Positions 42,501-57,100 of a stretch of 64,000 nt of DNA are shown one piece after another; position 1 is the stretch's first letter; every line of letters begins with the position of its first letter. A program made the translations under genes and the position numbers. The stretch is taken from assembly GCA_026315105.1 (NCBI GenBank), contig CM048745.1:281309247-281373246 (forward strand), read 5' to 3'. Source of the stretch: Locusta migratoria. Taxonomy: Eukaryota; Arthropoda; Insecta; Orthoptera; Acrididae. The notes beneath the pieces were generated by a model. The model ran no database searches. It had not been told where the DNA came from and saw only the letters and a program-made list of their open reading frames with translations.

Positions 42501-45500
42501 TTCACAAACATTTCAACATTTGAACTCTAGTTGAAACAACTCTGCTGGCCACCAAACTCCCCAGACATGAACACTATCGAGCATGTCTGTGATGCCTTGA
42601 AACATGCTGTTCAGAAGAGATCTCCAGCCTCTTGTACTGCTATGGATTTATGGACAACCCTGTATGATGCTTGGTGTCAGTTCCCTTCAGCAATACTTCA
42701 GTCAAGTCGATGTCATCTCGTGTTGAGGCTCTTCTGTGTGCCCGTGGGAGCCATACGCGATATTAGGTAAGAACACCAATTTCTTTGACTCTTCAGTGTA
42801 CGTGATACCTCGAGGTTTGATAGTACTGCTCCCAAGCATCCTGATGAAAACTGGCATTGTGCTGTGGTTGTGGTAGTTGCCTTTTCAAGTAATGATTTGA
42901 AGATGCTTAATTATTCAGATTCATAATATTGAATACAATATTTTGTGGCAGTTATCATACATACCATTCAGTCTTCTGCTGCTGATCTGTGTTGATAAGA
43001 AAAATATTTCAATGAGATTATTTGTTGTAAAAAACATGGTTTCAATTTCAGGTATCATCACTATCAAGAGATCAGTCAGTTGATGTGAGAGATGCTTTTG
43101 TAAAGGGCATTTATGGACGTTTGTTTGTTTTTATTGTGAACAAAATAAACAATGCAATTTATAGACCAAAAGGTACTGCAAGAAGTGCCATTGGAGTGCT
43201 TGATATATTTGGTTTTGAAAATTTCAACACCAACAGGTATTACCATTTTATTTTGTCTACACTTAGAAATAATGTAATTCATCAGTACAACCAATATTTT
43301 TTCAATCTTTTACTGTGTACCAAAAGTAATTTCTATTCTTCTACTCTTTTCTTGTAATTTTGTAATTTCCTTGACACATTATTTGCTCAGACTCTGTAAG
43401 CAGTCCATGGTATAGCTGTAATTAATCTTCTGTACTCACTTTTCTTCTACATAAAAGGAAAAATCTATGTCATTTTGCTTAAGTAGCAGAACATACGTCA
43501 ATTGCTAATGTGGTTTATGATGTAAGCAGTGAGTTTGTGTCCTAAAAGTACTGCCTACATAGCCCTCTGCTGTTGGGTAATGGAATTCTGCCACAACTTC
43601 ATTAGCATTTCAGAGGTTGCACAGTGAATGCTGAAGCAAATATGTTATTTGACCAAAGACTTATCATTATTGCAGATAATATTTTATGTGAAACAAAGAA
43701 GACATATGTAATAATGGGAGGTCCAGGTTCCAATGTTAATAATAGAGGATAGCTGCAACCTCAGATAGGCACGTAAAATAGACAATCACATTCACACAAT
43801 TCATTTTTTGATCATGGGCTTCATGAGATCTGATGAAGGCTATTCTAAAAAATAAGACATTGTTTACAACACATAATAATGAAACCAATGTACATCATCT
43901 GCCATTTTCTTTTAGTTTTACCTTAGTGAGCTTAAAAAATGTTATATGTTGCATCTGTCCTTTCAGATATAAGACAATAGAAGACAGTAGCTGCCAGTGC
44001 ATACAGCAAAGGAAGTTGAAAATTACTGCTGACTGGGATTTGGTCCCAACTCAGCTACTCACTAATCACTATGCTGTCCAGACACAGTGATCACCTTAAC
44101 TGCAGGAACCACCCTAGCATGCCTCCCATTATATTTAAATTCTAAACTTTTCCACACTCTACTGATGTAGTTTTTTGCCAATTAGCCTCATTAATCATGC
44201 CACGTTCTGCCACTACAAGGCCATCGGACGGGGGCGGGGGGGGGGGGGGGGCACTGGGGCAGCCACGACTAGGGTGGGTGCCCTCTCACCTTGCCCATAG
44301 TACTTGTGTTAGCAGGTTTACTGCCACAACACATGAAAAGCCGCAGTCATGGAGTCTTTAGCATGACCTCTACAAAACATCTCTTGCTGCCTTTGATGCC
44401 CATTGCCCATATGGTTTTACCCGCATGAGAGAGGGTAGTCTAAATGACAAATTTACAGGTAAATGCTATATGGTATGAACCAGTGCTTCATTGCAGTCCC
44501 AAAGGACACTCAGATATCACGAGCAGTGTTCAGATCAAAAGGTAGGAAATGATACTGTGGGTATAACTGAAGTCTTTGTTCAAAAGTAATCACCAGAGGC
44601 CTGAGCATAACTATCCCACTGTTTAACAAGGTGAAGGATTCCCTGTATCCAGTGCTCCTGTGGCTATGAGAAGAGCCAGTCGTCTGCTGTGGTTTTTGTG
44701 GGCCAAACAGATGAAAGTCGCACAGCAACATGACCAGGCTGTAGGGCAGATGCTCAAGCTGCTCCCAGCTGATCTTTGCCAGTACACTTTGTGTGAAGCT
44801 GGAGATGTGTGGACGTGGATTATTATCAAGCATCCCAGGCCATTTGCTCTTGATGGACTTGTGTAGACTATGGAGTGTCTCACAGTACTTGTCCCTGTTA
44901 ATAGTTTTTCTGTGCTCAATGAGTATCGGATCTCAGATATTGAAAAAGATGGTGAGCATCACCTTGCCTGCTGAGGGCACAGCCTTGAATTTTTTATGGG
45001 GAGGTGATGGCACATGCTTCACATCCCTTGATGTCACACTGTTACTCGAAAGTGGCATATTCAAATTGGAACTGGTTTGGTTGTTATGTTGTTTTGTACC
45101 TTTTCATTTGAACTCCCCTGGTATAATATCAAAACTGGAAACGTAATATCATCATATAATTTGGTTAACACTTTGGAGACTAGCAACTTGGCTTCTACAT
45201 TGGTCGAACTCTGCTCCGAAAATATGAGAGACATATTACCTATGTCTGCTCATTTTCTGTTTTGTTAATGACATCCAGCACATGACTTACATCTTTTGTC
45301 AGTATAATAATACTTTCCATTACTGTAGCACCAGGAAAAAACTACAAATGGCAATAGCTGTCAGTGTTTGAGGTGGAAATAAAATATATTGGGAGTCACT
45401 TGCTTTCCCGCACTCATGCTTGCCTGTTGCACATGCCGCAATAGTACAAGACTTTCGTTTGATTATTGTTTCTGGCATTAAATGTCATGTTTGACATTTC

Positions 45501-48500
45501 AGTTCAAATCTTTCTCTCTGGAGTAAATGTCTTTTTGTTTACAGTATTGTGCAGGGAAAAGACCTATCTTTCAAGTAAAAAATAGCAGTTAATTTCCCAT
45601 GCTGTATAATGTGCAGTACAACATTTAGAATAGTTATGAAAGTGCTCAGTACCAGCTGATTCAATGACACACATTGTGCCCATTCCTCAAAGTGTTAATC
45701 CGTGTAGAAAGAAATAGGAAGTAGTTTTCAGTACAGCTTTGGCAGTTCTGATAAGGGAACACATTGTCACAGATCTGACGAGATGTGCACTGAATGTAAG
45801 ATTTGTATGTTATGAGTAAGACACAAGATCACACTGCATTTCATTCTTCTGACGTCCCTGCAACCTATACAAAAAAGATGAAAGTATATTCTAAAGAATG
45901 AATGGTAGAGGCTTTCTTGGATGCTACTACTATAGTTGCCAGTTTTCAAAGCAGCACATTGCAAAGTACAGTATTACCTCTGTCATCTAGCATCGTGCCT
46001 CTAAGTTGGGGTAGGGGTCCCAGTTTAGCTTTACTGTTTCTACAAGTAAAGTGATACTAGCTCAGAAAACTTATTAATAAATGTTTTGTTTCTTTACAGC
46101 TTTGAACAGTTTTGCATCAACTATGCTAATGAAAACCTCCAACAATTTTTTGTTCAACACATTTTCAAGTTGGAGCAAGAAGAATACAATTTAGAAGGCA
46201 TAAATTGGCAACACATAGAATTTGTAGACAACCAAGATGCCTTGGATCTCATTGCCGTTAAGCAGTTGAATATAATGGCTCTTATTGATGAAGAATCAAA
46301 GTTTCCAAAGGTATTCCAGAACTCTTTTGAAAAATAATCTCTGGATGTCTTATGCAATAATAACCAATATATCTGATGTGATGAATTCCATGTTTTACCT
46401 CTGTGTTTTAGGGAACAGATCAAACAATGTTAGCTAAGCTTCATAAAACTCATGGAAACCACAGGAATTATTTGAAACCAAAATCAGATATTAATACATC
46501 ATTTGGATTAAATCACTTTGCTGGTGTAGTCTTTTATGATACAAGAGGTAATTATAAGTGTGTATAAATATGTATGTACTTTTCAATAAGTCTGTAGAAT
46601 CTTAATTTGTGTGCCCATATTGATTGTAGTTGCTTTACGATTGTTAAAGGTATTTTTAATCTATCTGTACATCTACAATTATATATATGATTCATGAAGA
46701 GGTCCGCTACTGTTCCCGATAGATGTGAACCCATGTATAAAACTTCTAATTGTATGTCTTATTACTGACTGAATTCAAATTAGTTTTTGTATTATTAACT
46801 GTAACAATTTTATTGTTTCATTTACTTGTTCCTGAGGTAACTGGTTTTCTCCAGTTATTGGTTTCATTAACATTGATGCAACTGAACATTATACTGGTGT
46901 CAAAGAAGAGCAGTGTTGTGTACATGAAATTTTTGTATTTTATTTGCCCTTTTATCTGAGAAGTACTTCTTGGTGCTCTATCATTTAAAAGTTTATGTTA
47001 TTGGGTAAGCTGTGATTACATTTGTTTTGCTAGTTTATATGTTGGAGCTTCTTTGAAAATAATTATCAGGTGAAGACATAGATTTTACTTATCGACTTTC
47101 ATCTGGCATCTTACGTTGGGTTCTGAAGGTTTTTATTTTTTTTATTTATTTATGTATTTTTTAATTAATTAATTTATTTTTTCCTTATTTTTATTTATTT
47201 ATTTTTGTCAAATATTCCCCCTCTGACTCCTGAAACTGTACTGTTTGTGTCCTTACCTGGTCGTAGTTTGATGGTTCTCGATGTTGAAGATGATTGTTGC
47301 TCTCAGTAGCAACTGGCTGAAATCTCATGGGGTGAAAACCAATTCACTGCAAATGAGTAATGCAACACACAGAATTGCAGTTCTTTGACACTTTTAATAT
47401 TCATAAATGCCCATTTGTCCCCATTTATGCCCAGCTTAAAAGTGTCACTAAGTGTCACAGGCACACACATTCCACACATCAATACTACTAATTTATACTG
47501 TCTGTGTGTAGAATACTCAAGTCCAAGGTGTACAGTGTGGCACAAATATGAATTAATCACGGTAGATGCACTTTCTGCACTAACAACACTGACTAACTTT
47601 TGCATAATTGTTCAAAATTAAAGTTCCAACTGGTGTGGCTTGTGCCTCAGACCGAGGCCGAAACAATAAACAATACTCGGAACTGATATAGATTGCACGT
47701 TTGACAACTGATGAAACAATACTCTCAACTAGCGTGGGTTGTGCCTCTGACCACTGATGAAACAGTAATCTATTACACGTCCTGGGCACTTCTTCAATTG
47801 GGAGCCGTCTTCTCGTCCCAAGTTGGTCACAGTATTTGCTAATGAAAGCATTGCCTGCAGATCTTCTGGTTTGCTGGGAAGGTATGTATCTTCTGGTTTA
47901 GTTTGTCTTCTCTGTTGTGCCTTTCTTGTCTTGTTATCATCAGTTGCCAGCTTCGCTGGCTGGAGCTTTTCAATCTCCTGCTTTCCTGATGTTCTTCGCG
48001 TATTCATCACGGATTGCCTGGACTGCAGTTTCAATGATATGCCACCAGTTGCCCTTCATGAATACTAGATGGGTATTCAGGATGCGGATTTCCGTTTTGG
48101 AGATTCCCAGTTGAAGCAGGGGATCTCGTGCGGCGCCGTGGAACTGAAAGGGACATTGTGGGAGAGGAGGTTTATCTTTGGAAAGGGCGAAGGGATATGG
48201 ATTATCGTGGTGTGGATTGGAATTGTCCTGGATGGATGCAGCAATCATCTTTAGGCATTGTTTGCCGCGAGCGCATCCTATTTATATCATCCAAACAATG
48301 TCACTGAAAATTGTCCATTGTTATGTAAGTGTCAAGGAGCATTGTAACATTGGCAATGCTTGTAAATACATGAATATATTTCATTTAGTGCCAATTTTCT
48401 CCGTTTGTAGCAGCATCAATAAAATCATAAAGTTGTCGTGGCCAAATAGTATACTCTGTTTTTTAATTTATTTTTATCATACACTTGAAATTTGTTGTTG

Positions 48501-49608
48501 AGTTTGATTTTTGATCTTAGAAACATATCAAGTTGTGGATATCTATCAATTCAGACCAATAAGAATGTTTTGTAATCAATTAAAAATAATCACATCTAGT
48601 TGTACTTATGTAGACAGATTAAAATTTTTATTATGGAGTGTTTAACAGAATGTGTTTCGTATGTGGAAAGATTCAAAAATATGTTTCTAATTATTCAGGT
48701 TTCCTTGAAAAAAACAGAGACACGTTTAGTGCAGATCTTCTTCAACTGATTCATATATCCACGAACAAGTTTCTGCAGCTGTTATTTGCTGAAGACATTG
48801 GTATGGGATCTGAAACACGGAAAAGGGCACCTACCTTATCCACTCAGTTCAAAAAGTCATTAGACTGTCTAATGAAGACTCTGAGCAGCTGTCAGCCATT
48901 TTTCATTCGATGCATAAAACCAAATGAGTATAAGAAACCAATGGTGAGATTAATTCTTGCTTTTTTTTCTTTATTGAGTTAATGCACATGACTCCAGATT
49001 ATCATGTATTAATGGTGCCTTCTAATATTAGATGTTTGACAGAGGGCTTTGCTGTCGACAACTAAGATACTCAGGTATGATGGAGACAATACGAATTCGA
49101 CGAGCTGGTTACCCAATACGACACAGCTTTATGGAGTTTGTGGAACGTTACAGGTTTCTTATACCTGGTGTCCCACCATCTCATAAGGTAAGCCTTGATT
49201 ATTAATGCTCCAAGTAAAAATCTTAAGTATAAACATTGAAGTTACAAAGAAATTGTAGTTATGAATTTAACTCCAGTCACTTAACACCACTTCTGGACAC
49301 CACAAAAAGTGGAATTAGAAGGCCTGTTCTTGCACCTCAAAAGGCCCGCAGCTACTTACTTCACTCTAAAAATCAGTAGTCTTCCTTCCCCTTTTTCGAG
49401 TCTTGCACAGCTTGAAAAAATATTCAGGAAATGGCCTTTCAGCCCATGGACACTGTGATTATAAAATGGTAGGCTTTTGTTTCAGCAATTGACATTATCA
49501 TTTGAGTTGCACACGGTTTTGTAAATTACACTACACTTACTTGCTCCTGCCAGCATCTTTCTATCCACTTGTTTCCATTACAGCCTCTGTTCTGGTAAGT
49601 TGTTGTTG

Positions 49609-49648
<40 letters not shown>

Positions 49649-52600
49649 CGTTGTTGTGGTCTTCAGTCTGCAGACTGGTTTGATGCAGCTCTCCACGCTA
49701 CCCTGTCCTGTGGTAACAGTATGCTGTTTTTGTTGACCAAAGACCTTTGAAAGAGCGATCAGTGATATCTTTTCCAGAGTCAGCTGTACGCTCCTCCTGT
49801 AAATGATGTTCCAGTAATGACTGATGATGAAAGGAGATAGCTGAAATTGGCTGCCAAAATCTCCTCCACCTCGCCCAAAACCATCCCAACCCCTGCTGGT
49901 CCCAAGTCAACGGCCTACTAGATGTAGTGCTCATTCAGCCTCTTTTGCACATTTTGAGTGATGTCTTTATTTACTCTAATTATGTTGAGTTTGTTACATG
50001 TGTTTATGTTCTATGAATGAACATTGAATTAATTCTCAACTTACAATTAAATTTTATGCTATTTATTTATTCATTTATTTTTTTAAATAGAGACTCTAAA
50101 GGAAGGATGTTTAGTTTGAAAAATAGTTTGGAAGATGTTACCTGGAACGTTTTGTTGTCATCTTGCAGTCCATTTTTGTATTGTACCATAACTTGTTTTG
50201 AGACTGATATACTATACTTACAGAATGTGACCCCATATAGAGAGAGAATTTTCTACAGGTTAATCATAAGACTTTTAAAAGATTTGTTTTATAACTATCT
50301 TTAAGAATCAGTATAAATTGTTATTGTTGGTGTAAAATATATATTCTGTATTGTGAGCAGAATAATGAATTATATTAAGAAAATGGGAAATACTCTCACT
50401 TTCTCCACAATAATAGTTTGGATACCCTTACTGTTATCTCCCAAACTTTATTTTAGAATATGTGAAATCTATCTACTGTCGAAACTAACTTTTTTTTTTT
50501 AAATTTATTTTTATACAGACTGATTGTCGCATAGCCACAGCTAAAATATGTCAGGCTGTGTTAGGAAGATCTGATTACCAGTTGGGCCATACTAAAGTGT
50601 TCCTCAAAGATGCACACGATTTGTTCCTAGAGCAGGAGAGAGATAGAGTTTTAACACGGAAGATTCTTATTCTGCAGAGGTCAATTCGTGGTTGGGTTTA
50701 CAGAAGACGGTAAGGGAACTAACATATATTAAGTATTCACCATTTTCTTGATTTGCAGCTCTTATTTTTTCATGTTTGCAGTAAAAATTATTGAGTATGA
50801 GGTCCGCCTGATATGCAAAACGCTGTTTTTATTTTGGCACCCAAACTAGTTTCAGCACCTCTGTGCCATCATCAGTGGGCTTTCAATTTATTTCATGCTG
50901 TGAAAACAAATTACATTTATTTTACTGTTGTGCTAGTTGTAAATTTAGGCCTAAAAAAGTCGTCCGTCTTATTTTGGTTTTTTACTTTAATTTACATTTT
51001 GTGGTCATGTGGGACCCTTTTTATACACTTATGAAGTGGTAGCGTTGTCATCTGCAATCAAAATTATTTCTTTTAATAACTTGTGAGGTTGCGGTTTAAA
51101 AACCTCACAAGTTGTTAAAAGAAATAATTTTGGTTGCAGATGACAACGCTACCACTTCATAAGTGTATAAAAAGGGTCCCACATGACCACAAAATGTAAA
51201 TTAAGGTAAAAACCCAAAATAAGACGGACGACTTTTTTTAGGCCTAAATTTACAACTAGCACAATAGTAAAATAAATGTAATTTGTTTTCACAGCATGAA
51301 ATAAATTGAAAGCCCACTAGTTTGGGTGCCAAAATAAAAATGGTGTTTTGCATATCAGGCGGACCTCATACCCAGTAATTATAGTATTAAGCATGTTGAA
51401 AGATTCTGGTATGACAGATTGCCTTATGTTTGTGCATTTTTCGTAGATTCCTGAGGATGAAGGCAGCTGCTGTATTGATTCAAAAACACTGGAAAGGTTA
51501 TGCACAACGCAGACGATACCAGAGGATGAAAGTTGGTTATATGAGACTGCAAGCTCTCATACGATCTCGTGTTCTTTCACACCGCTTCCGTCATCTTCGA
51601 GGACATATTGTTGGACTTCAGGTACTGCTAAAATAATTACCAGTTTCATAAAAAGTTTCCACTATAATTTTTTAAGTATTTATACACTCTATTTACTGTT
51701 GTTTTCTCAGTTCCTATGATAGAACGATGAACATGCCAATTGACTGCTTAAGACTGTATTGTAAAATAGCATTGGAAGTAGAAAACACAGAATGGAACAG
51801 TAAATGGGCACAAAAGATTCACAAGTGACAGGGTGACATGTCTAGGTCATACCATGGGTGGTCAAGCTGCTCCCTCTTCTTGAACTGGGGCAGTACTCAC
51901 TTTGTATGACCCTAGCAGTGAGTGAACACAAATTATCACAGAGCAGTATCACTCCCTCCATGAGCAGCCTAGGCCCTTTGCTCTTGATGGACTTGTGTTG
52001 GTTATGGAGTGTCTCACAGTAAACATCACTGTTAATGGTTTTTCGGTGCCCAAGGAATTTGATGAGTACTGTCAAACGGGGTCATTTCAGATGATATGGT
52101 TTATCTTCTCTTTCCCGCTGCATAGCAACAAATTAGCTCTAATTCCCACCTCCACATGCTACTTATTTTATGCACGAGACTGTAATTTCCGCATCCTGCA
52201 CTCCTGTGTTTGTATCAATTATTTACCGACGCAATACTCAGTTGGACAGTCTCATTGTTGAAAGTTCTCGGTGTGTTAGGGAGCGGAAACTTTGTTGTTG
52301 CGACTGTCGGGTGATTTCGGACACTGTCATCTCGGGCAAAAGTAGATGCTCATGGACATTCTGTTTCTAGGATGTTTTTTTTGGTCATACATATACCCCA
52401 CCACTTCCGAAAAACCAATGAAATCTGACAAAACCTACAAAAGTAATAGTGAAAATAATCTCAAAACTATCCGAAATCACCCCGTTTGAAAGTATCGGAC
52501 CTCGGACATTGTAATAGACAGTGAGGGCACAGCCTAGAATTTTTTTTAGGGGAAGGTGATGACACTGCTTCGTGTCCCTCAATGTTGCACTTCATTATCC

Positions 52601-54123
52601 CATACCGGCATATTAAAATTTCAGCTGGTTTGGTTGTTAAGAATGTTTTGTACCTTTTCATTTGAACACCCTTTGTATATGCTGCAATGCTAAGACCAGC
52701 TCATGAACACCATATTGAGACTCGATAATACTTGACCTTTCTCTATATGTTTAGTATGTGTCTGCTTCACTTCAGAAGTCAGCATGTTATTTTATCCAGT
52801 AAGTTTCTCAGATCACTCACCTACTGAATAATACATTTATTTGCATTTGACACTGTGCCCCCCCCCCTCTCCGGATGTGGGGTAGCGTAAACTGTTTACT
52901 TTCAAGAATAATATTGTCTGCAGTCTACATATTATTACTGGTCAATGACATTATGCTTAAAAATAAAACTTTATATCCTTTTTTCTTGAAAGTTTTGTGT
53001 GATTACTTGTAAAGAAAATTATATGTTCAAAGTTCATTTCTTGGTTTTGAAAGTTTAGACTTAAAAACACAGTGTTACTCTTAAGAATTGCGTTACTTTT
53101 TCATCCTTTATTTCTTTTTTAATTTTTTTATATTTTTATTCTCCTTCGTTTGTGTCACTATCGGCAGTACAGCACAAAAGTAACTACTGGCCCACCAATC
53201 TCTCTCTTTTGAAAGGCATTTAATAATTTTGTTTTGTTTTGTTTTATTTGTTTTTAGGCTAGAGCTCGTGGTTACCTTGTGAGAAGGATGTACAGACAGA
53301 AGATGTGGGCAATCATAAAGATTCAATCCCATGCAAGACGTATGATTGCACAGAGAAGGTATAAGAAGCTGAAGGTAAATGCATAAATTTGATTTATACT
53401 GCTATTTTGAGCTATTTTATTTCTGTTACATACTATGATACCTGCTGTTGTGAAATTGACTTCATATGACTTATTACTTCAATAAGAGTTGACCTCTTGT
53501 CAGTGTGGGGGAAAAAAATCTCAATCTTTTGTTGCAGTATGAATATAGGCATCACATAGAAGCTTTAAAATTAAAGAAGAAGGAAGAAAGAGAACTAAAG
53601 GAAGCTGGAAATAAGCGTGCAAAAGAAATTGCAGAATTAAACTATCGTGTAAGTAGCTTCTATCTTACTTTTGGACACAGCAGCATTTTATTTTTGTAGC
53701 TTAGATAAGTCCAGTGAGGCATACAGCTTTTCAGTGCAACCTAGATTAATAAAGATGACACTCTTATTTCAGGAGAGAATGAAGGAACTAGAGCGTAAAG
53801 AAATAGAACTTGAACTGGAAGAAAGGAGGCGAATGGAAATTAAGAAGAATCTCATCAATGATGCTGCCAGGAAACAGGATGAACCAGTTGATGACAGCAA
53901 ACTCGTAGAGGCTATGTTTGACTTCCTTCCAGATTCAAGCAGTGAAGCCCCTGCACCAAGAGAAACATCTGTTTTTATGGTATGTATATTGTCAAGTAGA
54001 CCATATTACTTTCAGTTCAGCTTTTTTAAAATATGTAATAGAGGGAAATATTCCTGATTGAAAAAATATATGTAAAAAATAAAGATGGTTTAACTTACCA
54101 GGAAAAAAAGCACCAGTTTGTTG

Positions 54124-54174
<51 letters not shown>

Positions 54175-57100
54175 ACCAATGCAGACATGTGTAAAATGCA
54201 AAGAAGTTGGACAGAGATGTCAGTCGAGGCAGAGTCTGTGTCCAGAGATGGAAAGATGTTATAGAATGGCGGGCAGGAATTTCAAATTGATGGAGGTTGA
54301 GACCTGGTGGGCAATGGGAAGAGAGAATATGCTGAAGAGCAAGTTCCCATCTCCGGAGTTCTGAAAGGTTGGTGTTCGAGGGAAGTATCCAGATAATGTG
54401 GATGGTGTAACACTGTGGCAAGATGTGTTGGCCATGAACCAAGGCAAGCTTAGCCACAGGGTGATCCTCATTACCAACAAACACTGTCTGCCTGTGACTG
54501 TTCATGTGAATGGACAGTTTCTTGCTGGTCATTCCCACATAGAACGCTTCACAGTGCAGGCATGTCGGCTGGTAAATCACGTGGGTGCTATCGCAAGCGG
54601 CTATGCCCTTAATCGTGTACATCCTCCTGGTTACAGGACTGGAAAAAGTGCTGGTGGGAGGGTGCATAGGACAGGTTTTACACCGGGGATGGTTACATGG
54701 GTAGGAGCCGGAGGCACAGACAAATATATACAGACGGGAAACCTCCGTAAGGGCCCGGTCCCACGCTCAGGGGTGCGGGGAGGGAAGGTTCCGTAACATG
54801 TCCCATGATGGTGCTGCGGTCAGAAGCAGCCCTTTAAAACTGGCCAGAGCAGGTGGCAGGTAGCGGCTATCCCCAACACCACCTCCCCTCAAATGCCGGC
54901 ATGCCAGACACAGCCGTGGCCTCGTGGCAGGTGGCACGAGCTCTCCCCTCAGCCTCCCCTCTTCATTACCCTCAGAAGCGCCTCTAGTGTGGTCTACCGG
55001 TACTAAGCCAGGGAACCGCCCGACATCTGCTAGCATCTTACAGAACTACGAGGCGAGCGAAGGACAGTGGTTTAGGGGTGGCTGCTTCTCTGTATATGTT
55101 ACTCTGTGCCGGAGGGTAGGGAAGGTGGTTTGAGGATTTTATAGGGGTAAACTAAGAGGTTATGAAGGTTAGGTGAGTGGAGGAAGTGGAGAGGGAAGGA
55201 TTTAATGAAGGATGGATATCATTTCGGGGCAGGGTTTAAGGAAGTCGTATCCCTGCTGGAGAGCCACATTGAAAGTTCAATCCAGTCCTGGAAAATATCC
55301 AGTGACTAGAGGGGCACTCTTTGTGGTTCTTCTGTGGAAGGTTCAGGTTTTGGGGAGATGAGGAAGTGGTCCTAGCTTCTGTACCAGATCAGGAGGGTAG
55401 CTGAGGGATGTGAAAGCTGTTATCAGGTTATTGGTGTACTATTTCAGGCATTCAGGACTGGAGCAGATTTGTTTGCCACAAAGACCTAAGCTGTACTTAA
55501 GGGATCATTTGATGTGGAATGGATGGCAGCTTGAGGTAATGTTGTCTGTTAGTGGAGTTCTTCTTCACTGTGAGTCCAGTTCATGAAGATGTCGTCAACA
55601 TATCTATACCAAACTGTGGGTTGACAGGCTTGGGTGTTCAAGAAGGCTTCCTCTAAGCATTCCATAAATAAGTTGGCATATGAGACGGCAATTCTGGTTC
55701 CCATGGCTGTTTCCTTAGTGAAGAAGTTGTGGGTTAGGATGAAGCTGGCTAGGGTAATAAAGGGAAACAGTTTTAGATAGGGTTGCAGGTGGTCGGCATG
55801 AAAGGAAATTATTGCAGTGACGCCCTGGGCATGTAGAATATTTGTGTATAAGGAGGTGGCATCATTGGTTACAAGGATGGTTTCCAGGGATAACAGATTG
55901 GGTAAGGATTTCAGGTGATCAAGAAAGTGGTTGGTGTCTTTTAGGGATGGGAGACTGCACGTAATGGGTTGAAGGTGTTGGTCTATGTAGGCAGTGCTTC
56001 ATTCTGTGGGAGCTTGCTAACCAGCCACATTATGAGGATAATTAACTTACTCATTGGACAAGGATACATACAAGAACCTATCAACCATAGAGCAGGAACA
56101 GAATATTTTTTTTTACTTTACGTAAATCTTGTTTACAAACGGCATCAACAGACGAAATCTCCCGCCATCTTGGAACATATCATAATACACCATACATCGA
56201 AGTGTGGTCGCGCGTTCAACGTGTATCAAAACGGGTGACCGTGGAAGTATCCTTCACAATTTCCTATTTATCCATGCAGTCTCCTTTGAAATTTTATTTT
56301 GGTAGCCATTTCTTCTCCAAGTAACTTTTGTCCCACTTCCTTTGTAATTCTGTGTAACTTCATTTGAATATGTAACATTAGACGTGCATAATAGCACTAC
56401 CACAACCATTTACATTTTGGTTTTATTGTTTAGATATTCCTCATATTTATATTTGTAAGTTTGTAATAATTCCGTTTTTTCTTCTGCTTGAACAGTCTAG
56501 TCTCGGTACACATATTTCTAAGAGTCTGCTGGTAAATTTAGTCTTTGGCCAACCAGGCAATTTTTCTGAGCTTAGAATTTGGAATGTTGTAAATTTTTCT
56601 TTGTTCTGACATCATGTGAAGCCTACACTTCCTGTTATAATTTTCCCAGATATTCCATTCTCTTCTTTCTTTCCTGTAGCTGATGAAGTAGCAAGCACTT
56701 TAAATTCCCAAGTTTCTTTTTTTTTAGTGTAGTAATTATTGGTTTGAATTTCATATTGTCATGTTGAAATAATTAACACTTCATGTTTCTGTGGTAATTT
56801 CAGGATCTACCATCAAAAACTGATCCTCAGGAAATAATAAGTGCAATGCAGACAACACCAGATGATGAAGAAGATTTATCAGAATTCAAATTCCAGAAAT
56901 TTGCTGCTACGTACTTTCAAGGAAACATTACTCATCAATATTCAAGGAAACCACTGAAACATCCATTACTGCCTCTTCATACCCAGGGAGACCAACTGGT
57001 GAGAAATTGTTCTGAAATAAAATGTATGAGACAGAAAAGTCCTATCTTTCAAGTGATACAGATTGAAAAAAAAAAAAAATCAGAACCTGCATATAATAAT

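Larger units (their letters stand above)
41144..42798 (+). mobile_element. Tc1-like DNA transposon with TA target duplications and nested insertions
   Basis: Inverted ends CACTGAAGAGTCAAAGAAAC (41144) and GTTTCTTTGACTCTTCAGTG-type (ending 42798) are flanked by TA on both sides (41142-41143, 42799-42800), the hallmark of Tc1/mariner insertion. Inside, + strand, a broken transposase is seen: [14 protein letters not shown] (about 41735-41780), [10 protein letters not shown] (about 41865-41900), then [20 protein letters not shown] and [11 protein letters not shown] (about 42533-42700). Stops, frameshifts and two nested inserts make it inactive. Confidence 0.88.
51622..53257. other. Intron 14 with mariner relic and MITE fragment
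   Basis: Contains the mariner copy B (51850-52675) and a fold-back fragment (53145-53215). The rest has no recognised feature. Confidence 0.5.

Noticed and set aside
49502..49750. Poly-cysteine ORF
   Set aside because: Translation of the (GTT/GCT)n LINE tail, no coding support.
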